Source: Paenibacillus eucommiae
Lineage (GTDB): Bacteria; Bacillota; Bacilli; Paenibacillales; NBRC-103111
Direction of reading: 5' to 3'
DNA: 64,000 nt
Assembly (NCBI RefSeq): GCF_017874215.1
Contig: NZ_JAGGLB010000015.1
Location: 155,274-219,273 of the forward strand
The position numbers and the translations under genes are program-made. Positions 16,612 to 25,159 of the stretch are shown here, piece after piece. Below the pieces are notes generated by a model. The model was not told the DNA's origin and ran no database searches. It saw only the letters and a list, made by a program, of their open reading frames with translations. How positions within the stretch are numbered: position 1 is the first letter of the stretch; the number at the start of each line of letters is the position of its first letter.

Positions 16612-17979
16612 TTATCTGCTCCGCACCTCAAAAATAGCAAATTTAAGATAATGCCCCTCGTCCACGCCGAGGATACGCGGATGATCCTTGCCAGCGCCGC
16701 GGAATTCGACAAGCCGTAATATTTTACCCGCGTCCTTCGCCGCCGCATGCAGAGTATCCAGAAACAATTCAGGCCTCATATGATAGGAACAACTTGCTGT
16801 AACCAGGTAGCCGCCCTCATTAACGAGCTTCATTCCGTGAAGATTAATGTCCTTATAGCCTCGGCAAGCACCTTCTACAGCGCTTTTCGTTTTGGCAAAG
16901 GCTGGTGGATCGAGAATGACTACATCCCAGGTTTTGGCTGCGCTGACTGGCGTTGAGGTGTCCAGCTTCGTCTTTCCCTGACCTGTAATTCCCCGTGCTT
17001 TGCGTTCATCCAAACCCTTGACCTGCTGGCGTAAGTAGTCAAAGGCATCCGCTACAACAAATTCCACGCGATCCTCGAAGCCATTAAGCTGAACATTCGT
17101 TTTGGCGCTTTCGATTGCATGCTCGGAAATGTCCAGACAAGTTACTTTTTTGGCCCCGTATTGACATGCATTCAATGTAAAGCTTCCGGTATGGGAAAAG
17201 CATTCAAGCACTGTCGCCCCATCCCAGTATGGGAACGTCACGACTTTGCCGTTCGCATTCACAGGCAGCCGCTGCTGCACGCCCTCTTCCTCAATCTCCC
17301 TGACCTCGATGCCGCCACGCTTGCCCCAGCCAGTCATCAACGGCTTGATTGCAGCCCGGTTCTCCCGTTGGTCAAAGAAATACCCCGTCTTTTGTCCCTC
17401 TTCTATATCAACGCGAATCCGCAAGCCATTCTCCAAAATCTCCACATGCCGCGGACATTCTCCATAAAGAACTCCCTTTTTCTGCTCAAGGCCTTCCAGC
17501 TCACGTACAGAAACATCACTACGCTCATAAATGCCGGCTGGTTGAAGCAGTTCGACAAGTGCCTCAACAATAACCGCCTTACAGCGATCCATGCCAAGCG
17601 TAAGCAATTGCACTACAAGGACATCACCAAACTTATCCACAATTAACCCAGGCAAAAAATCCGCTTCGCCGTAAACAAGCCTATAGGAGTCAACATCTCC
17701 CAGAAATCGGCTGCGATGATCGATGCACCTAAGAATGCGCTCCTTGAAAAATTCCACTGTCATATCTGCCAACAGCCCATACGATACAACGCGAACCGTA
17801 ATTTGCGATTTCTCATTGTAATACCCTGTTGCCAAATATTGGCCTACATGGTTATGAATCGACACAAGCTGGCCGGCATCGATGTCTCCTTCGACTCTTT
17901 CAATCTCACTGCGAAATACCCAGGGGTGTCCCTCTTCAAGTCTCGCTTTTCTTTTCTTATGTAAATATACTGCCGCCAT
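16612..17979 (-). CDS. Class I SAM-dependent rRNA methyltransferase, RlmI/YwbD family
   Basis: The 455-residue protein begins with a PUA RNA-binding domain (MAAVYLHKKRKARLEEGHPWVFRSEI) and continues into an RlmI-like Rossmann methyltransferase, with the SAM site around TVLECFSHTGSFTL and the catalytic-loop motif DPPAFAKTKS. RlmI methylates a cytosine at C5 in 23S rRNA in E. coli. Two insertions, about residues 215-245 and 330-355, make it some 50-60 residues longer than the family norm of about 395. It is divergent from yqeW. Confidence 0.9.
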   Translation of the reverse strand: MAAVYLHKKRKARLEEGHPWVFRSEIERVEGDIDAGQLVSIHNHVGQYLATGYYNEKSQITVRVVSYGLLADMTVEFFKERILRCIDHRSRFLGDVDSYRLVYGEADFLPGLIVDKFGDVLVVQLLTLGMDRCKAVIVEALVELLQPAGIYERSDVSVRELEGLEQKKGVLYGECPRHVEILENGLRIRVDIEEGQKTGYFFDQRENRAAIKPLMTGWGKRGGIEVREIEEEGVQQRLPVNANGKVVTFPYWDGATVLECFSHTGSFTLNACQYGAKKVTCLDISEHAIESAKTNVQLNGFEDRVEFVVADAFDYLRQQVKGLDERKARGITGQGKTKLDTSTPVSAAKTWDVVILDPPAFAKTKSAVEGACRGYKDINLHGMKLVNEGGYLVTASCSYHMRPELFLDTLHAAAKDAGKILRLVEFRGAGKDHPRILGVDEGHYLKFAIFEVRSR

Positions 17980-18091
17980 CTTCGTTGCCTTCCTTTTCTA
18001 CGGTGCTGATCACTGCCCTCCGGCTTGTCATGCTTGTCAGCACCATCACATATATTGGATGAAAAAGGTTTGCGAAGGAGCTTCGCCATCT

Positions 18092-19141
18092 ATGATAACT
18101 ACGATCCTGATTCCTTTACTTGTAGGACTTGCCTTATTTCTCTTCGGGATGAAGCTGATGGAAAGCGCGCTTCATCTCCTGGCTGGCCCCTATCTGCACC
18201 TGTGGCTCGGCAGGTTCACCCAAACACCGCTGCGCGGCATGGTCACGGGCACTGCCTTAACAGCGCTGCTGCAAAGCAGCACAGCGATTACTGTCATCGC
18301 CATCGGCCTCGTCAACGCCGGTGTCCTGAGCTTTCCGCGCACGCTCGGAATTATCCTTGGCACGAACATCGGCACGTGCCTGACAACCGAGCTGATCGGC
18401 CTCTCCATCGGCGGCTTCGCGCTGCCGCTGCTGCTCGCCGCCGCCGGCGCATGGCTCGCCAGTTGGCTCGCGCAGCCGCGTCAGCGCCCTGCCCTGCCGG
18501 CGGAGCAGCCCCAACGCGGCGCCAGCGGGGCGCCGCAACATGCAGTGCCCGCCCCCGCAGAGGCGGTCCCAGGCTGGCTGCGCAGCGTCCGCTTCGGCTC
18601 GCTTGCGATTGCTGGCTTTGCTCTCGTGCTGCTGGGCATCGAGATCATGCAATCCATCGGGCCTGCCCTGCAGTCCCGCGGGCTCTTCACTTGGTTTGTC
18701 CACCAAGCGCAGCAAAGTCTGCTGTGGGGCGTCCTCGCCGGAGCGGCCATTACGGCGCTGGTGCACAGCAGCTCAGCCGTGATCGCGATGGCCATGGGCC
18801 TCGCAGCCGCACAGAGCATCCCCGTCGAGCTCGGTGTCGCGATCGTGATAGGCGCCAATGTTGGCACCTGTGTGACAGCAGTAATCGCCGGGCTGGGCGG
18901 CTCACGCGCAGGATCATACGTCGCGTGGTTCCACGTTCTCCTTAACGTTGGAGGCGCGCTGCTCTTCTATCCGTTCATCCATCAGCTCGCTCTGATATCG
19001 TCGATGCTGGCTGGCGAGGAAGCTTCGCAGATCGCAAGAGCGCAGACTATCTTCAATGTGTTGAGCTCACTACTTGCTTTGCCTTTGTGCTATCTAATAA
19101 GAACTAGAACTTTCAAGCCCGTTCATAATAGCAACCCCTGA
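18092..19141 (+). CDS. yqeW: Na/Pi cotransporter family protein
   Basis: A 349-residue membrane protein with the duplicated Na/Pi signature: LLQSSTAITV with GTNIGTCLTTE in the first half, and LVHSSSAVIAMAMG with GANVGTCVTAV in the second. It lacks a PhoU-like tail. ATG at 18092 is chosen over upstream in-frame starts because AAGGAG precedes it. A Pro/Ala/Gln-rich stretch (about residues 130-170) between the halves is encoded by very GC-rich DNA. yqeW also sits near yqeV in B. subtilis. The 3' end overlaps deoC on the other strand by 48 bp. Confidence 0.9.
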   Translation: MITTILIPLLVGLALFLFGMKLMESALHLLAGPYLHLWLGRFTQTPLRGMVTGTALTALLQSSTAITVIAIGLVNAGVLSFPRTLGIILGTNIGTCLTTELIGLSIGGFALPLLLAAAGAWLASWLAQPRQRPALPAEQPQRGASGAPQHAVPAPAEAVPGWLRSVRFGSLAIAGFALVLLGIEIMQSIGPALQSRGLFTWFVHQAQQSLLWGVLAGAAITALVHSSSAVIAMAMGLAAAQSIPVELGVAIVIGANVGTCVTAVIAGLGGSRAGSYVAWFHVLLNVGGALLFYPFIHQLALISSMLAGEEASQIARAQTIFNVLSSLLALPLCYLIRTRTFKPVHNSNP

Positions 19142-19777
19142 GCTGGTACCAATCCGGTTAGCTCCAGCCTCAATCATGCGGATTGCGGTTTCGAGATCGC
19201 GCACCCCACCTGAAGCCTTGACGCCAAGTGAGGACGATACATGATGACGCATAAGTGCGATATCCTCGGCCGTAGCTCCACCCGGGCCGAAGCCGGTGGA
19301 CGTTTTGACAAAATGCGCACCAGCTTCCTCCGCAATCCTGCATGCCGCTATTTTCTGGGCTTCATCCAAAAATCCCGTTTCTATAATCACTTTCACAATC
19401 GCTTTTCCATCAACAGCCTGCACCACTTGACGAATATCTGCTTTCACCGCCTCATGCTCACCTGCTAGCAAAAGCCCCACAGCTATCACCATATCAATCT
19501 CTTCAGCTCCCTGCTCGGCAGCCTTCAGAGCCTCAAAAGCCTTTACTTCACTCAAGCTTGCCCCTAGAGGAAAACCAACAACAGCAGCAATCTTCACATT
19601 ACTGCCTTCCAACTGCTTGTGGCAGCGAGCCACCCATTGACTGTTCACACATACACTGTAAAAGCCATATTTCACCGCTTCTTCACACAGCTTGTCTATA
19701 GCTGAACCAGTCGCATCTGGCTTTAGAAGTGTATGATCCACATAAGCTGGCAGTCGCTGTACATCAAATGTGCTCAT
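19094..19777 (-). CDS. deoC: Deoxyribose-phosphate aldolase
   Basis: The 227-residue TIM-barrel enzyme carries the DeoC motifs DHTLLKPDAT near the start, KVIIETGFL, the Schiff-base lysine in FVKTSTGF, and KASGGVRD. It splits 2-deoxyribose 5-phosphate into glyceraldehyde 3-phosphate and acetaldehyde in deoxynucleoside breakdown. It begins directly after the Nudix gene stop, so the two are cotranscribed. Its 3' end runs 48 bp into the end of the convergent yqeW gene, encoding the extra C-terminal tail NGLESSSSY. Confidence 0.96.
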   Translation of the reverse strand: MSTFDVQRLPAYVDHTLLKPDATGSAIDKLCEEAVKYGFYSVCVNSQWVARCHKQLEGSNVKIAAVVGFPLGASLSEVKAFEALKAAEQGAEEIDMVIAVGLLLAGEHEAVKADIRQVVQAVDGKAIVKVIIETGFLDEAQKIAACRIAEEAGAHFVKTSTGFGPGGATAEDIALMRHHVSSSLGVKASGGVRDLETAIRMIEAGANRIGTSSGVAIMNGLESSSSY

Positions 19778-20209
19778 CTACTCCACCTCAAATCCTAATA
19801 TTTGCAAGGCTTTACGCAGAACACTATCATTATTGTCATAGCCTGCTTGCTGCTGCTTTTGCCAGGCATCCAGCGGCTCCAGCCACTCTACTCCCCGTAT
19901 TTCCTCTACCTGGGCTTGCAATTCTCCACTTATGGCCTCAACAAGGTAATAATGAACCTCTTTATCAATAATTTCGGAATTCGCGTTACTGTATTGGTAC
20001 ATGATCACTTCAAGCAGCTCACCCAAGCTGCCTGTAATACCGGTCTCTTCCCAGATTTCACGAAGTGCTGTTTGCCCTACAGTTTCCCCCGGCTCCATCT
20101 TTCCTTTAGCCAGCGTAATTTTACCATAACGATCCTGGATCATTTGGACCTGTAGAGCTCCATTCTCCTCACGCCGGAACACTACGCCTCCCGCTGAGAT
20201 TTCTTTCAT
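19778..20209 (-). CDS. Nudix hydrolase
   Basis: A 143-residue protein with a complete Nudix box (G-x5-E-x7-REIWEETGI, about residues 38-60). ATG at 20209 is preferred to one 42 bp upstream because AGGAAGGGGG precedes it. Nudix enzymes hydrolyse nucleoside diphosphates linked to another group; AGGVVF and the length recall MutT/Ap4A-type members, but the substrate cannot be assigned. It is adjacent to deoC without a gap, which suggests a role in nucleotide clean-up. Confidence 0.9.
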   Translation of the reverse strand: MKEISAGGVVFRREENGALQVQMIQDRYGKITLAKGKMEPGETVGQTALREIWEETGITGSLGELLEVIMYQYSNANSEIIDKEVHYYLVEAISGELQAQVEEIRGVEWLEPLDAWQKQQQAGYDNNDSVLRKALQILGFEVE

Positions 20210-20315
20210 ATCGCACGCCCCCTTCCTGTTTTTTTGTACTCCCTTATGCATACTTACCCTGAAAAAAAGATTTCACCCCTCTGTTTATCAGAAAGAATGA
20301 AATCCAATCCGTACC

Positions 20316-21644
20316 TTATACAAGCTGTACCGGCATTTCCACCTGCATACCGCGATTTTCGTTCACACCAGCTTCTGTCACCTTCACCCTGCATATTTGA
20401 CCGATCTGGCTTCTTGCACCTTCAAAAACTAGTTGTAAATAATTATCCGAATATCCCATCAAAATGCCTCTATCTCCACTCCCTTTAAAATTGCCCTCAG
20501 GAATGACCTCCAGCACCTCGCCTACAAAACGCTTTGCATAAGTGAGCTGCATCCGCTCAGATAAATCGATCAACTGATGCACGCGCTCATTCTTAACTTC
20601 CTCATCGACCTGGTCCAGCATACGTGCCGCGGGTGTACCCGTTCTTTTGGAATAAGGAAATACGTGCATTTCAGAGAATTTCATTTGCTCCATAAAACGG
20701 AATCCATTACGGAACATTTCTTCCGTTTCGCCTGGAAACCCAACAATCACGTCCGTCGTAATAGCAACTCCAGGCATAATAGCATGAATTTTCTCTATTT
20801 TATTTGCGAATTCTGCGGTTGTATATTTCCTGCGCATCCGCGCCAGAACCTCATCATCACCCGCTTGGAGCGGAATATGAAGATGCCTGCACATTTTATC
20901 GGAAGCATTCAGAACCTCTAGCACCTCGTCCGTTATTTGACTGGCTTCAATGGAGCTGATGCGAATACGCTTCAAGCCTTCCACCTTATCCAAATCCCAT
21001 AATAGGCGTGCCAGACTGTAATCCTCAATATCTTCACCATAACCACCTGTATGAATACCAGTAAGGACAATCTCCTGATACCCTGCCGCCACGAGGTTTT
21101 TAGCCTGATTAATTACACTTTCCGGATCACGGCTGCGCATCAGTCCACGCGACCATGGAATAATACAGAAGGTACAAAAATTGTTACAACCTTCCTGAAT
21201 CTTCAAAAAAGCTCTTGTATGATCGGCAAAATCAGGCACATCCAACTCTTCGAACTGGCGCGTTTTCATAATATTGCGCACAGCATTAATCGGCTGCCGT
21301 TCCTGCTCGAACTGCTTGACAAGCGGAATGATCCGTTCTCTGTCCTGCGTTCCAATAACCATATCCACACCTGGAATGGCCATAATCTCCGCAGGTGAGG
21401 TTTGAGCGTAGCAGCCAGTAACAGCCACAATCGCATCGGGGTTTCTACGAATCGCCCGGCGTATCATCTGACGGCTCTTCTTATCACCGGTATTAGTAAC
21501 GGTGCATGTATTAATAACATAAACATCAGCGGTCTGCTCAAAATCAACCTGCTCATAGCCTTCATTTTTGAATAGCTGCCAAATCGCTTCCGTATCATAA
21601 AAGTTCACTTTACATCCGAGTGTATGAAATCCTACTGTTGCCAT
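20316..21644 (-). CDS. mtaB: tRNA t6A37 methylthiotransferase MtaB
   Basis: The 442-residue enzyme has the three methylthiotransferase domains: an N-terminal UPF0004 domain with the cluster cysteines (TLGCKVNFYDTE, VINTCTVTN, VTGCYAQ), a radical-SAM domain with C-x3-C-x2-C in EGCNNFCTFC, and a C-terminal TRAM domain. The CKVN-type start and length point to the MtaB (YqeV) branch, which turns t6A into ms2t6A at position 37 of ANN-decoding tRNAs. It lies 5 bp after rsmE, as in B. subtilis (yqeU-yqeV). Confidence 0.95.
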   Translation of the reverse strand: MATVGFHTLGCKVNFYDTEAIWQLFKNEGYEQVDFEQTADVYVINTCTVTNTGDKKSRQMIRRAIRRNPDAIVAVTGCYAQTSPAEIMAIPGVDMVIGTQDRERIIPLVKQFEQERQPINAVRNIMKTRQFEELDVPDFADHTRAFLKIQEGCNNFCTFCIIPWSRGLMRSRDPESVINQAKNLVAAGYQEIVLTGIHTGGYGEDIEDYSLARLLWDLDKVEGLKRIRISSIEASQITDEVLEVLNASDKMCRHLHIPLQAGDDEVLARMRRKYTTAEFANKIEKIHAIMPGVAITTDVIVGFPGETEEMFRNGFRFMEQMKFSEMHVFPYSKRTGTPAARMLDQVDEEVKNERVHQLIDLSERMQLTYAKRFVGEVLEVIPEGNFKGSGDRGILMGYSDNYLQLVFEGARSQIGQICRVKVTEAGVNENRGMQVEMPVQLV

Positions 21645-21649
21645 TGCAT

Positions 21650-22411
21650 TTATCCCCCCATCTCTCCGGTTTCATATAAAAGACATGTCAAGCCGACCAT
21701 CGCAGCCGTCTCTGTCCGTAATATTCGTCGTCCCAAGGATACGGAAATGAAGCCCGCTTCTTCAGCCTGCCTGATCTCCTGCTCCGTAAAACCGCCTTCC
21801 GGTCCGACAGCTAACATAACTGTTCCAGCTGTTCCAGCTTTCCCAGCGGCAACTGCTTCACGAATAGCGGTTCTCAGCTGCTGCCCATCTTCCTTCTCGT
21901 AGCAAATCCAAGCTGCATCTGCTTGCTTACCTTGCGCAAGAAGCTGCTTCCAAGTAAGCACTGACTCAACACCTGGCACACGATTACGATGAGACTGCTC
22001 AGCAGCCTCCTTCGCTATCTTAGACCAACGCTCTGTGCGCTTCGCTTCTTTTTTGGCGTCGTACTGTACGACCGTTCTCTCTGATAAAAAAGGAAGAAAC
22101 CGGGCTGCCCCGATCTCGGTCCCTTTTTGAATAACAATCTCCATCTTATCGCCCTTGGGTAAGCTCTGCGCAATCCATACCTTTACGGCAGGCTCTGCTG
22201 TCATCTCAAGCTCCTGTACAACAGAGGCCGTCACCGCTGTTTTATCCAGTGCTGTTAGACGAACCAGTACTTCCCGATCCACTCCATTGCTGCAAATAAC
22301 CTCATCACCAACTTCAGCCCTCATGACCCTTGTCAAATGATGAACATCATCGCCCTCTATAGTCACGGTATTACCCTTAAATTGCTCGGGTCGAAGAAAA
22401 TAACGCTGCAT
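21650..22411 (-). CDS. rsmE: 16S rRNA (uracil1498-N3)-methyltransferase
   Basis: A 253-residue SPOUT methyltransferase. It begins MQRYFLRPEQF, has a small PUA-like domain and then the knotted domain with the SAM-binding sequences LAVGPEGGFTEQE and LGRRILRTETA. ATG at 22411 is chosen over an upstream in-frame ATG because GTGAGG precedes it and this matches the start of the family. RsmE methylates U1498 in the decoding region of 16S rRNA. Confidence 0.95.
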   Translation of the reverse strand: MQRYFLRPEQFKGNTVTIEGDDVHHLTRVMRAEVGDEVICSNGVDREVLVRLTALDKTAVTASVVQELEMTAEPAVKVWIAQSLPKGDKMEIVIQKGTEIGAARFLPFLSERTVVQYDAKKEAKRTERWSKIAKEAAEQSHRNRVPGVESVLTWKQLLAQGKQADAAWICYEKEDGQQLRTAIREAVAAGKAGTAGTVMLAVGPEGGFTEQEIRQAEEAGFISVSLGRRILRTETAAMVGLTCLLYETGEMGG

Positions 22412-22519
22412 TCTATTAGCCTCACTATCATCAATTAAATCTATATAACAACAAAACATGCACACTAAATCATACACCTTTTACCGTCAAAAAGCTACTA
22501 AAAGCTAGCTTCCTCGAGA

Positions 22520-23215
22520 CTAGAAAAACAATCTCCACTCAATAGCTGATCCGAAAATGGCTTTCATCGGGATGTTGAACAAATCCAGAATCGGATACCG
22601 TAAATTAAACAGCGGAACCAAAGTCACATTTCTAAGCGGCTCGATAAAAACAAACAATAAAATGATAAAGGAGGCCCATTGCTCATATTTCTGCAAACCA
22701 AGCGTCGCACGCAAGGGAAGCACATCCTGCAAAACCCGATAGCCATCAAGCGGCGGAATCGGCAGCAAATTGAACAGCAATAAAACAAGATTAATTGTAA
22801 CCAAATAAAAGGTAAAAGCATTTATTGCGCTGGCGCTGCCAAGCGACATATGATTCAACCAATCATTGCTTTGAAATAAATAAATGAAAAAAACACCGAT
22901 AAAAGCAAGGATAAGGTTACTGAACGGCCCAGCAACAGACACAATAATCCCCATCAGCCGAGGATTCTTGAAATTACCCCGATTCACCGGGACAGGCTTA
23001 GCCCAACCAAAGCCCACAAGAAGCAGCATAATCGAACCGAATATATCCAGATGAACCATCGGATTCAGCGTAACTCTTCCTGCATCATAGGCAGTTGAAT
23101 CGCCCAGTTTGTAAGCACTATACGCATGAGCAAACTCATGCAGTGTAAACGAAATAATCAGAACAAGCACAATAAAGGGAAGGTAAGTCCAGTCCGCAAA
23201 TAATAATCCGTTCAA
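22520..23215 (-). CDS. Site-2 protease family (M50) membrane metalloprotease
   Basis: A 231-residue membrane protein with the zinc-binding HEFAH motif (residues 26-30) in the first helix after the N-terminus and a later NLLPIPPLDGYR segment (the second metal-ligand region). It is the short, PDZ-less YwhC-like type. Such proteases cut transmembrane substrates; the substrate here is unknown. It lies between prmA (10 bp upstream) and rsmE. Confidence 0.92.
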   Translation of the reverse strand: MNGLLFADWTYLPFIVLVLIISFTLHEFAHAYSAYKLGDSTAYDAGRVTLNPMVHLDIFGSIMLLLVGFGWAKPVPVNRGNFKNPRLMGIIVSVAGPFSNLILAFIGVFFIYLFQSNDWLNHMSLGSASAINAFTFYLVTINLVLLLFNLLPIPPLDGYRVLQDVLPLRATLGLQKYEQWASFIILLFVFIEPLRNVTLVPLFNLRYPILDLFNIPMKAIFGSAIEWRLFF

Positions 23216-23225
23216 TAGTTTCCAC

Positions 23226-24200
23226 CTACAGCTTTCTCGCAGTGATCACAACCCAGTCGGAATCATAGCTCTTGTCCACTATTGTGAATTGGGCTTCTAA
23301 CAGCGCATTTTCCACAAGTGATTCCTTGCTTGTAATAATTCCTGAAGCTATATAAAAACCGCCTTGCTTTAATACGTCATAAACATCATTCACAAACTGC
23401 ACAATAACTTCTGCTAAAATATTGGCTACTACAAGCTGTACCGGTAGAGTAACACCCAAATTTACATGTTCTTCAGATTCGCTAGCTTTTAACACCCCTA
23501 GCAGATCACTCAGTAAAACAGTCACCTTATGTTCCTGTCCGTTCAGTCTTACATTTTCAGCGGCACTGGAAATAGCTACAGGGTCTAAATCGACAGCAAG
23601 CACATGCCTGGCTCCCAGCTTCGATGCGGCTATAGTAAGAATCCCCGACCCAGTTCCCACATCAATCACATCATCCCCCTCTTGCACAAACCGTTCCAGC
23701 GTTTGCAAGCAAAGTGACGTAGTCGCATGAGTACCTGTACCAAAAGCCATACCTGGATCAAGCTCCAGTATAAGCTCTCCTGGTGAGGCGGTATACTCCT
23801 CCCAAGTTGGCTTGACAGTCAGCCTTTCAGAAATACGAATCGGTTTGAAATACTGCTTCCAGGCATTTGCCCAGTCTTCGTCGTCTACCTCATTCCATTC
23901 AAAGGAAGGGTTTCCTGTATCAATATCATAATCACTTAATTTCTCAACGGAAGCCTTCAGCTCAGCAAGAATTTCTTCCGTCCTGCTATCTTGCGAAAAA
24001 TACCCCTTGATCACAGCTCTTCCTTCGGGAATATCATTTAATGGGAGCTCATACCACTGCCCTAAAGAAGTGTCCCTCTTCTTATTTAAAGTGCCGGACT
24101 CCTCTATCGATACACCCCCTGCTCCCAATTCATGAATAAAATTAGAAATCATTTCAATTGCTTCTTCAGTTGTATGTACAGTAATTTCATGCCAACGCAT
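23226..24200 (-). CDS. prmA: Ribosomal protein L11 methyltransferase
   Basis: The 324-residue enzyme has a substrate-recognition N-terminal domain (MRWHEITVHTTEEA) and a Rossmann methyltransferase with the SAM site DVGTGSGILTIAASKLG and the NPPF-like motif replaced by the family-typical VVANILAEV. PrmA trimethylates amino groups of L11. In B. subtilis prmA follows dnaJ directly; here three unrelated genes lie between them, and prmA starts its own group prmA-protease-rsmE-mtaB-Nudix-deoC. Confidence 0.96.
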   Translation of the reverse strand: MRWHEITVHTTEEAIEMISNFIHELGAGGVSIEESGTLNKKRDTSLGQWYELPLNDIPEGRAVIKGYFSQDSRTEEILAELKASVEKLSDYDIDTGNPSFEWNEVDDEDWANAWKQYFKPIRISERLTVKPTWEEYTASPGELILELDPGMAFGTGTHATTSLCLQTLERFVQEGDDVIDVGTGSGILTIAASKLGARHVLAVDLDPVAISSAAENVRLNGQEHKVTVLLSDLLGVLKASESEEHVNLGVTLPVQLVVANILAEVIVQFVNDVYDVLKQGGFYIASGIITSKESLVENALLEAQFTIVDKSYDSDWVVITARKL

Positions 24201-24399
24201 CGTATCTTCCTTCCTTTATCATTTGCCTAAGCAAACTCTTCTTAAACTCTATTTTTCACTATAATTACCCAATGCTTATTGTACTACACTTCGTCTTCCC
24301 GGTAAAACAAGCTGTCTAGTCAGATGCCTATCAAAGCCAGAAAAGCTAGTAACTGCGAGTAAGGATAGTAAAAAACCAATTAATCATATACAGATAAGT

Positions 24400-24440
24400 C
24401 AAAAATAAGCCCCGGAAACGGTTCCCCGCCCAAGGGCTGC
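24400..24440 (-). terminator. Terminator after the gene at 24485
   Basis: AGCCC and GGGCT arms (24408-24413 and 24434-24438) with a second inner pairing form a GC-rich hairpin. On the minus strand it runs into TATTTTTG. The rest of the 284-bp gap before prmA shows no gene. Confidence 0.6.
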
Positions 24441-24484
24441 CTTCTACCTTTTAGCCACCTTCTTGCTGGCTATTTTCCAGCTAC

Positions 24485-24856
24485 CTAAGCTTCTCCGCCG
24501 CCTTCCCGAATCACGCGCAGAGCTTGCTCATAGTTATTCTCCTCTACTACTACAGTAAGCAAAATATTCTTTCCTGTAGCTCCACCGTTTCCTCCATCGC
24601 TCATCCCACTGGCAGCAGGATCCGCAGCCATCAAAATTCCAGCACTTGGGCTTGATACATCTGCACCTTGTGTAAGAACACCCAAACTTGATATCTCACC
24701 TGTAATTGGATTCATCACACTATCCACACCAGTTCCCGGATAGCGGCTAAACCGGTCAACCTTTACATCAATCACACGAAGGGACCTCAGCTTCGCAGCA
24801 ATCGCTTCTGCCTGATCAGGGGCATGGAAGAATGCCAAAATATTTTTCTCAGCCAT
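24485..24856 (-). CDS. Unrecognised 123-residue protein
   Basis: I do not recognise this family with confidence. The start is the ATG at 24856, after a GGGGGTGG ribosome site, giving MAEKNILAFFHAPDQAEAI. The N-terminal half resembles a small alpha/beta domain for sensing or binding (HAPDQAEAIAAKLRSL), as in general stress proteins that begin with a flavin-like or YflT-like fold, but this is only an impression. A Gly/Ser/Ala-rich middle (about 75-95) and a second beta-alpha unit (ILLTVVVEENNYEQALRVI) follow. It lies 13 bp after the small acidic gene at 24870. Confidence 0.75.
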   Translation of the reverse strand: MAEKNILAFFHAPDQAEAIAAKLRSLRVIDVKVDRFSRYPGTGVDSVMNPITGEISSLGVLTQGADVSSPSAGILMAADPAASGMSDGGNGGATGKNILLTVVVEENNYEQALRVIREGGGEA

Positions 24857-24869
24857 GTCTGCCCACCCC

Positions 24870-25058
24870 CTATTGCTCTTCCTGTCTGTTATCGGCCTCT
24901 TCCGCTCTTTCAAAAGCTTCGAGATCGTCATCATCTGCCAGCTCAGCTGAAAACTCCACATCTTCCTGCTTCACAATCGGGATATTTTGCTGTTCATAAT
25001 GTCCAAGTTCTTCTTGCTGTTCATTTTTTTTCTGCAACTCATGCTGTTCGTTTGTCAT
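24870..25058 (-). CDS. Small acidic protein of unknown function
   Basis: A 62-residue very hydrophilic protein, rich in Glu, Gln and Asp, starting MTNEQHELQKKNEQQ and ending EEADNRQEEQ. AAGGAGGA precedes the ATG. It has no membrane segment or cysteine and is probably disordered. Composition recalls small acidic spore proteins of Bacilli. A possible forespore-type promoter lies 40 bp upstream. It pairs with the next gene at 24485, and both sit between dnaJ and prmA. Confidence 0.7.
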   Translation of the reverse strand: MTNEQHELQKKNEQQEELGHYEQQNIPIVKQEDVEFSAELADDDDLEAFERAEEADNRQEEQ

Positions 25059-25097
25059 CTGAATCCTCCTTGAAGTACTCGAAGTACCAACTATGCC

Positions 25098-25126
25098 TAT
25101 TATTCTCTAAACGAATAAAATTATGC
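25098..25126 (-). promoter_or_regulatory. Possible forespore (sigma F/G type) promoter
   Basis: On the minus strand GCATA (complement of 25122-25126), a 17-base spacer, then AATAATA (complement of 25098-25104) approximates the sigma G pattern (GHATR, 17-18 bases, CATnnTA) with one mismatch. It is 40 bp ahead of the small acidic gene. Weak evidence on its own. Confidence 0.35.
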
Positions 25127-25159
25127 CCGGCCCTTCTCGCATCTCAATTTCAGATATAC

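Noticed and set aside
18257..18766. Long minus-strand frame opposite yqeW
   Set aside because: Shadow of GC-rich coding sequence; no ribosome site and no family resemblance.
18025..18945. 306-codon open frame on the plus strand within yqeW
   Set aside because: It runs in another frame of the GC-rich yqeW gene, where stops are rare; its product is Arg/Ala/His-rich without any recognisable domain.
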